Origin: Candidatus Saccharimonadota bacterium
GTDB lineage: Bacteria; Patescibacteriota; Saccharimonadia; Saccharimonadales; Saccharimonadaceae
Direction: 5' to 3'
Assembly: GCA_017514665.1 (NCBI GenBank)
Contig: JAFWIX010000001.1
Span: 186,001 to 250,000 of the forward strand
DNA: 64,000 bases
The notes under the pieces were generated by a model. It did no database searches. It was not told the origin of the DNA and saw only the letters and a list, made by a program, of their open reading frames with translations. Below, in pieces: positions 60,001-64,000 of the stretch (position 1 is its first letter; every line of letters starts with the position of its first letter). A program made the position numbers and the translations under genes.

Positions 60001-63000
60001 TTCCCGATGAAGAAGATTTCCCTTACGCCATCCGCAGTGTTACTGAAATCATGTCACAAAACGGTTCTACTTCTATGGCCGCCACTTGTTCTAGTTGTCT
60101 TGCTTTGATGGATGCTGGCGTGCCTTTGAAAGCTCCAGTTTCAGGCGTCGCTATGGGCTTGATGGTCGATGTCGAAAAAGGTACCGAGATTACTGCTAAA
60201 GATGTTGACAAAGCTTACGTTCTCACCGACCTTATGGACGCCGAGGATTTTGCTGGAGACATGGACTTCAAAGTTACTGGTACTAAAAAGGGAATTACTG
60301 CTTTGCAGATGGATATGAAAGTACACGGCTTACCAGTTGAAATTATGGAAAAAGCCATCAATCAATCTAAAGCTGGTCGCGCCCATATTCTCGAACACAT
60401 GCTTTCAGTGATTCCCGAACCACGCGACAAATTGTCCGATTACGCACCCCGTATCGAAAAAGTCCAAATTAATCCTGATCAAATCGGCACCATCATTGGT
60501 AAGGGCGGTGAGACCATCAACAAAATCACTACCGAGACCGGCGCCAGTGTCGACGTCGAAGAGTCTGGCCTAGTCACCATTTCGGGCGATGATCCTGCGG
60601 CTATCGAAAAGGCCGTCAAGTGGGTCAAATCCCTTGTCGAAGAACCCGAAGTTGGTAAAATTTACGATGGCAAAGTTGTCAGCATCAAAGATTTCGGCGC
60701 TTTTGTAAACATTCTGCCCGGCACTGACGGTATGCTTCATGTTTCGCAAATTTCCGATAAGCGTATCAACAAAGTTGAAGATGTTCTCAAAGTTGGTCAA
60801 ACCGTACGCGTTCGCCTCGTCGCCATTGACGACAAAGGTCGTCTCTCGCTCAGCATGCGTAACCTCGATTAATCGGCAGGGTGTTTGCTGTACTTATAAA
60901 GTTTGTTGATGATTTCTTCAAACACCTCGTCGCGTGATTGTCCGCCGTTTATCCAAATTAAAAGCCCCATTTCGTCATACTTTTTCAAAACCGGCACGGT
61001 CTTGGTTTTGAACTCATCGATGCGCTTTTTGAACACTTCTATGTCTTCGTCATCCGGGCGTTCGCCTCGGTCTTTGAGGTTTTTTGCTTCTAGCCAACGT
61101 TTTTTGGCTTCCTCGCTTGATAATTCCAAAAAGACCACTGCCTTGATTGGATGATTGGCGCCTTCCGCCACGCTCATCACTTGAGTTTCTTCACCAATCC
61201 AACGCCCAATTGATGATAGCACCAATGGTACACCCCATAATTCACGTTTTTCAAAATACGGCAGCACCCACTCATAGAATAAATTTGTAGGGATTAATTG
61301 CCCGTTTGCAGTAATCGATGGCGTGTCCATCTCGGCTTCCATAGCACGAATAATTAGTCCGGATGACAAAAATTTACCATCTAGCGCTTCGGCTAAGCGC
61401 ATACCCTGAGTATCTTTGCCGCTCATAGGCAAACCAAAAATATTAATTGACCCTTCACCGAGCCATTTTTTTATCGCGTCAATTTTTTCATTCATAACCG
61501 CATTATATCATTTATGCGTCACTTTGACCATCGCTGGCCTCAGCACTTCGCCTTGATATAAATACCCCGGACGTAAAGTTTCGGCGATTACTTCTTTTTC
61601 ACCTTCACTATCATCCACCATCACTGCATCATGAAAATCAGGATTAAATTCAGCTCCTACTTCAGAATTAATTTTTGTTAGTTCTAAATCAGTTAAAGTT
61701 TTTTCCAAATTTTTTGCTAAAGGTGCCAATTGTTCTGGATAGGCTGCTATTGCGCGATCGATGTCATCGAGTAGTGGTAAAAATTTATGTACGGTCGCTA
61801 GACGCGCCGCCATTTGTGCTTGAGTTTTTTGCAAATCTACTTGCTTGCGATAATTTTCAAAATCCGCTCTGGTGCGTTGTAAGTCATTGGTCAGTGTTTT
61901 GACTACATCATCTGGTTGTTTGGGCGTTGGTTTTTTCATAAGGTTTCCTCCAACATTTTACCAGCTCTGCTCACCAGCCACATTACGCGTCCGTAATTTT
62001 GGCGGGTTGGTCCTAACACACCAATATAGCTATTGTCAGAAAATGGTGAACGGAATTTACTAATCACTAGGGATACTTCAGAAGTGCTGCCAATTGGGTT
62101 TTCATGGCCAATGAAAATATTCAAAGGTTTGCCTGGCGCTGCTTCGCGGAGCCAGGGTTCCAAATTATCCAATAATTTTGCCACTGCCTGCACGCGACGT
62201 GCATCCACAAATTCTGGCTGGGTAAATAGGCGTGAAATACCAGCCAAATATAATTGATCGCCAATCGTCGCGAGCCCCAAATTCCCAGTCAATTCCACTA
62301 GGGAATCAACTGCACCACGAATCGCGTGGTCGGCTCTGGACTGTGATTGCACGCGTACTTCTAGTACGCGGTTGCCGCGGTCTAACGATTTTTCCACTTT
62401 TTTTGCCGTCTTTTCGGGATTTTCTGCCAAAGCGTTGACGTAGTAACGATAGCCAGCATCAGTCGGGATACGACCAGCCGAAGTATGTGGCTGTTCTATC
62501 AAGCCGAGGTTTTCGAGCTTTGCCATCTCTGCACGAATCGTCGCCGAAGACACATTAAAAAGTTTTGCCAAGGTCACACTACCTACCGGAGCGGCAACTT
62601 CAGCGTATTCTTCGATGATGGCGAATAAAATCTCGCGCTGTCTATCGGTAATTTCCATACTTTGAGTATATCATATTAGCACTATCAGCGCAAGAGTGCT
62701 AAGAGAGAACTAAACTAGCTCTTTACGAAGACTTTGCTAAGTCCAGATTTGAAACGAAAAAATGTATATTCCTGACATTTATCAGCGTATGACATTTTTT
62801 CGTTTCAAGTCGTCTGAGTAAAGAGTTAGTTTAGTTTCTTATTAGTTTGTGGTATAATATAAGTATGAACGGGTTGGGCATCAAAAGACATCAACACCAT
62901 TATATCGACTATGACAAAATTAGTCGCCGCATCCGCGCCTGTGATTATATGAGTGTGGCCCAGCTTTTCTTGCACGATAATTTCCTGCTCGACCGACCCT

Positions 63001-64000
63001 TAACCAAAGACGACATCAAGCCACGTCTGCTCGGCCATTGGGGCACTTGTCATGGTATTAATGTGATTTATGCCAATCTTCGCGCCATTTACCATAAAGG
63101 CGAAAAGTTTTCCATCGTAATTGGCCCAGGTCACGGCTTCCCGGCATTGCAAGCCAATCTCTTTCTTGATGGTGACCTTGCTAAAGTAGATAAAAAAGCT
63201 TTGCGCAACCCCAAAGGTCTTGAATACATTTGCAAACATTTTTCCTGGCCTGGTGGTTTTCCCTCACATGCCAGCCCGATGACGCCCAATGTGATTTGTG
63301 AAGGTGGCGAGCTTGGTTATGCCTTAGCGGCAGCCTATGGCAAAGCGCTTGGCCATCCCGAAAAAACCATTGCCGTGATTATTGGCGACGGCGAACTCGA
63401 AACCGCTACCGCCATCGATTCCCTTAATTTAGTCAAACTTGTTGGCAATGGTAAAAACGGCACGGTTTTGCCTATTCTCCAGCTCAATGGTTACAAAATT
63501 TCTGGCCCCACTATTTATGGACGCAAATCCGAGAGGGAGCTTAGCGAATTGATTCGTGGTTTTGGTTTTACGCCGGTGCATATTCGAGATGATAGGCCAG
63601 AAACTTTTCAAAGCACTTTTAAGAGTGGCCTGAGGCATAAGCACCCATTCTTTATTTTGCATACCAGAAAGGGTGCTACTGGCCCTACCAAGTTAGGCGA
63701 AAATCGTATAGCCGATAATTATTTAGCACATCAAATTCCCTTACCTAACGCCAAAACTGATGATGCCGAATTGAAGTGTCTCGAAAACTGGCTGAAAAGT
63801 TATAAATTCGACGAGCTGTTTGATTTGCGGAAAGGATTTACACTATGATAGAGTATCCTGGCAAACAAAGCTTTTCTTCGGCGCTCACTCTTGGCATGTT
63901 GCTCGAGCATCAAATGCGTCAAGACCCACATTTTTATCTGTTCTCTCCTGACGAAACCACTAGTAACAAGCTTCAACAAGTTTATCAAACTAACGCTCGC

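Overview
The window looks like part of a chromosome from a reduced, host-associated bacterium of the Candidate Phyla Radiation (Patescibacteria), most likely Saccharibacteria (TM7) or a relative. That is an inference from four things: very tight packing with many 1-8 nt overlaps; housekeeping genes mixed with large exported proteins of no clear family; a type IV pilus gene set; and the absence of any biosynthetic operon in 64 kb. UGA ends several genes (for example the ABC ATPase at 1629), so the code is standard and not the UGA=Gly code of Gracilibacteria. No rRNA, CRISPR array, transposase or integrase is visible. Four tRNAs are present: initiator Met, Arg(UCU), Arg(UCG) and Glu(UUC).

Layout. 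1-1.6 kb: a polar amino acid ABC importer. 1.6-2.1 kb: a DivIC/FtsB-like division protein. 2.1-10.2 kb: a six-gene operon for an exported protein and pseudopilins (type IV pilus minor pilins or tip). 10.3-15.8 kb: initiator tRNA, a flavoprotein with a membrane partner, a lamin-tail surface protein, and dnaK under CIRCE control. 15.9-19.1 kb: membrane and surface genes, including a pair that resembles a WxL-type surface system. 19.2-31 kb: metG, an LtaS-like phosphatase/transferase, an aquaporin-family channel, pheST, FKBP, exonuclease I and a YhgE/Pip protein. 32-33.7 kb: a modular surface protein. 33.7-41.7 kb: ribosomal proteins bL25 and bL27, a Trm11-like protein, a flippase-like protein, xseAB, recO and a minimal two-component pair. 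41.8-45 kb and 51.5-53 kb: three more modular surface proteins with FISUMP-type C-termini. 45.5-50.8 kb: a membrane-anchored Clp-type ATPase, pgk and pyk. 53-58.5 kb: a PilB/GspE ATPase and a VirB6/TrbL-like channel protein. 58.7-64 kb: pnp, an adenylate-kinase-like gene, hrcA-grpE, and a phosphoketolase split into two genes.

How the genes work together. HrcA binds CIRCE operators at its own promoter and at dnaK, so hrcA-grpE and dnaK form one heat-shock regulon. pgk, pyk and phosphoketolase point to fermentative energy metabolism. Pili, modular surface proteins and a possible secretion channel fit an epibiont that must bind and exploit a host cell; this is inferred from gene content, not proven.

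The most striking signals are not in the gene list. (1) About twenty transcription units put a TATAAT-like -10 box, usually of the extended TGnTATAAT form, 6-8 nt before the start codon, which predicts leaderless mRNAs, while genes inside operons keep Shine-Dalgarno sites. (2) In two places the loop of a terminator hairpin is also the -35 box of the next gene. (3) Several intergenic regions are near-perfect palindromes, some mirroring promoters, others mirroring a gene's last codons and stop. (4) pheT carries a GC-rich palindromic in-frame insertion similar in kind to Rickettsia palindromic elements. (5) Five exported proteins share one beta-rich module, and the shortest sits beside a DUF916-like membrane protein.
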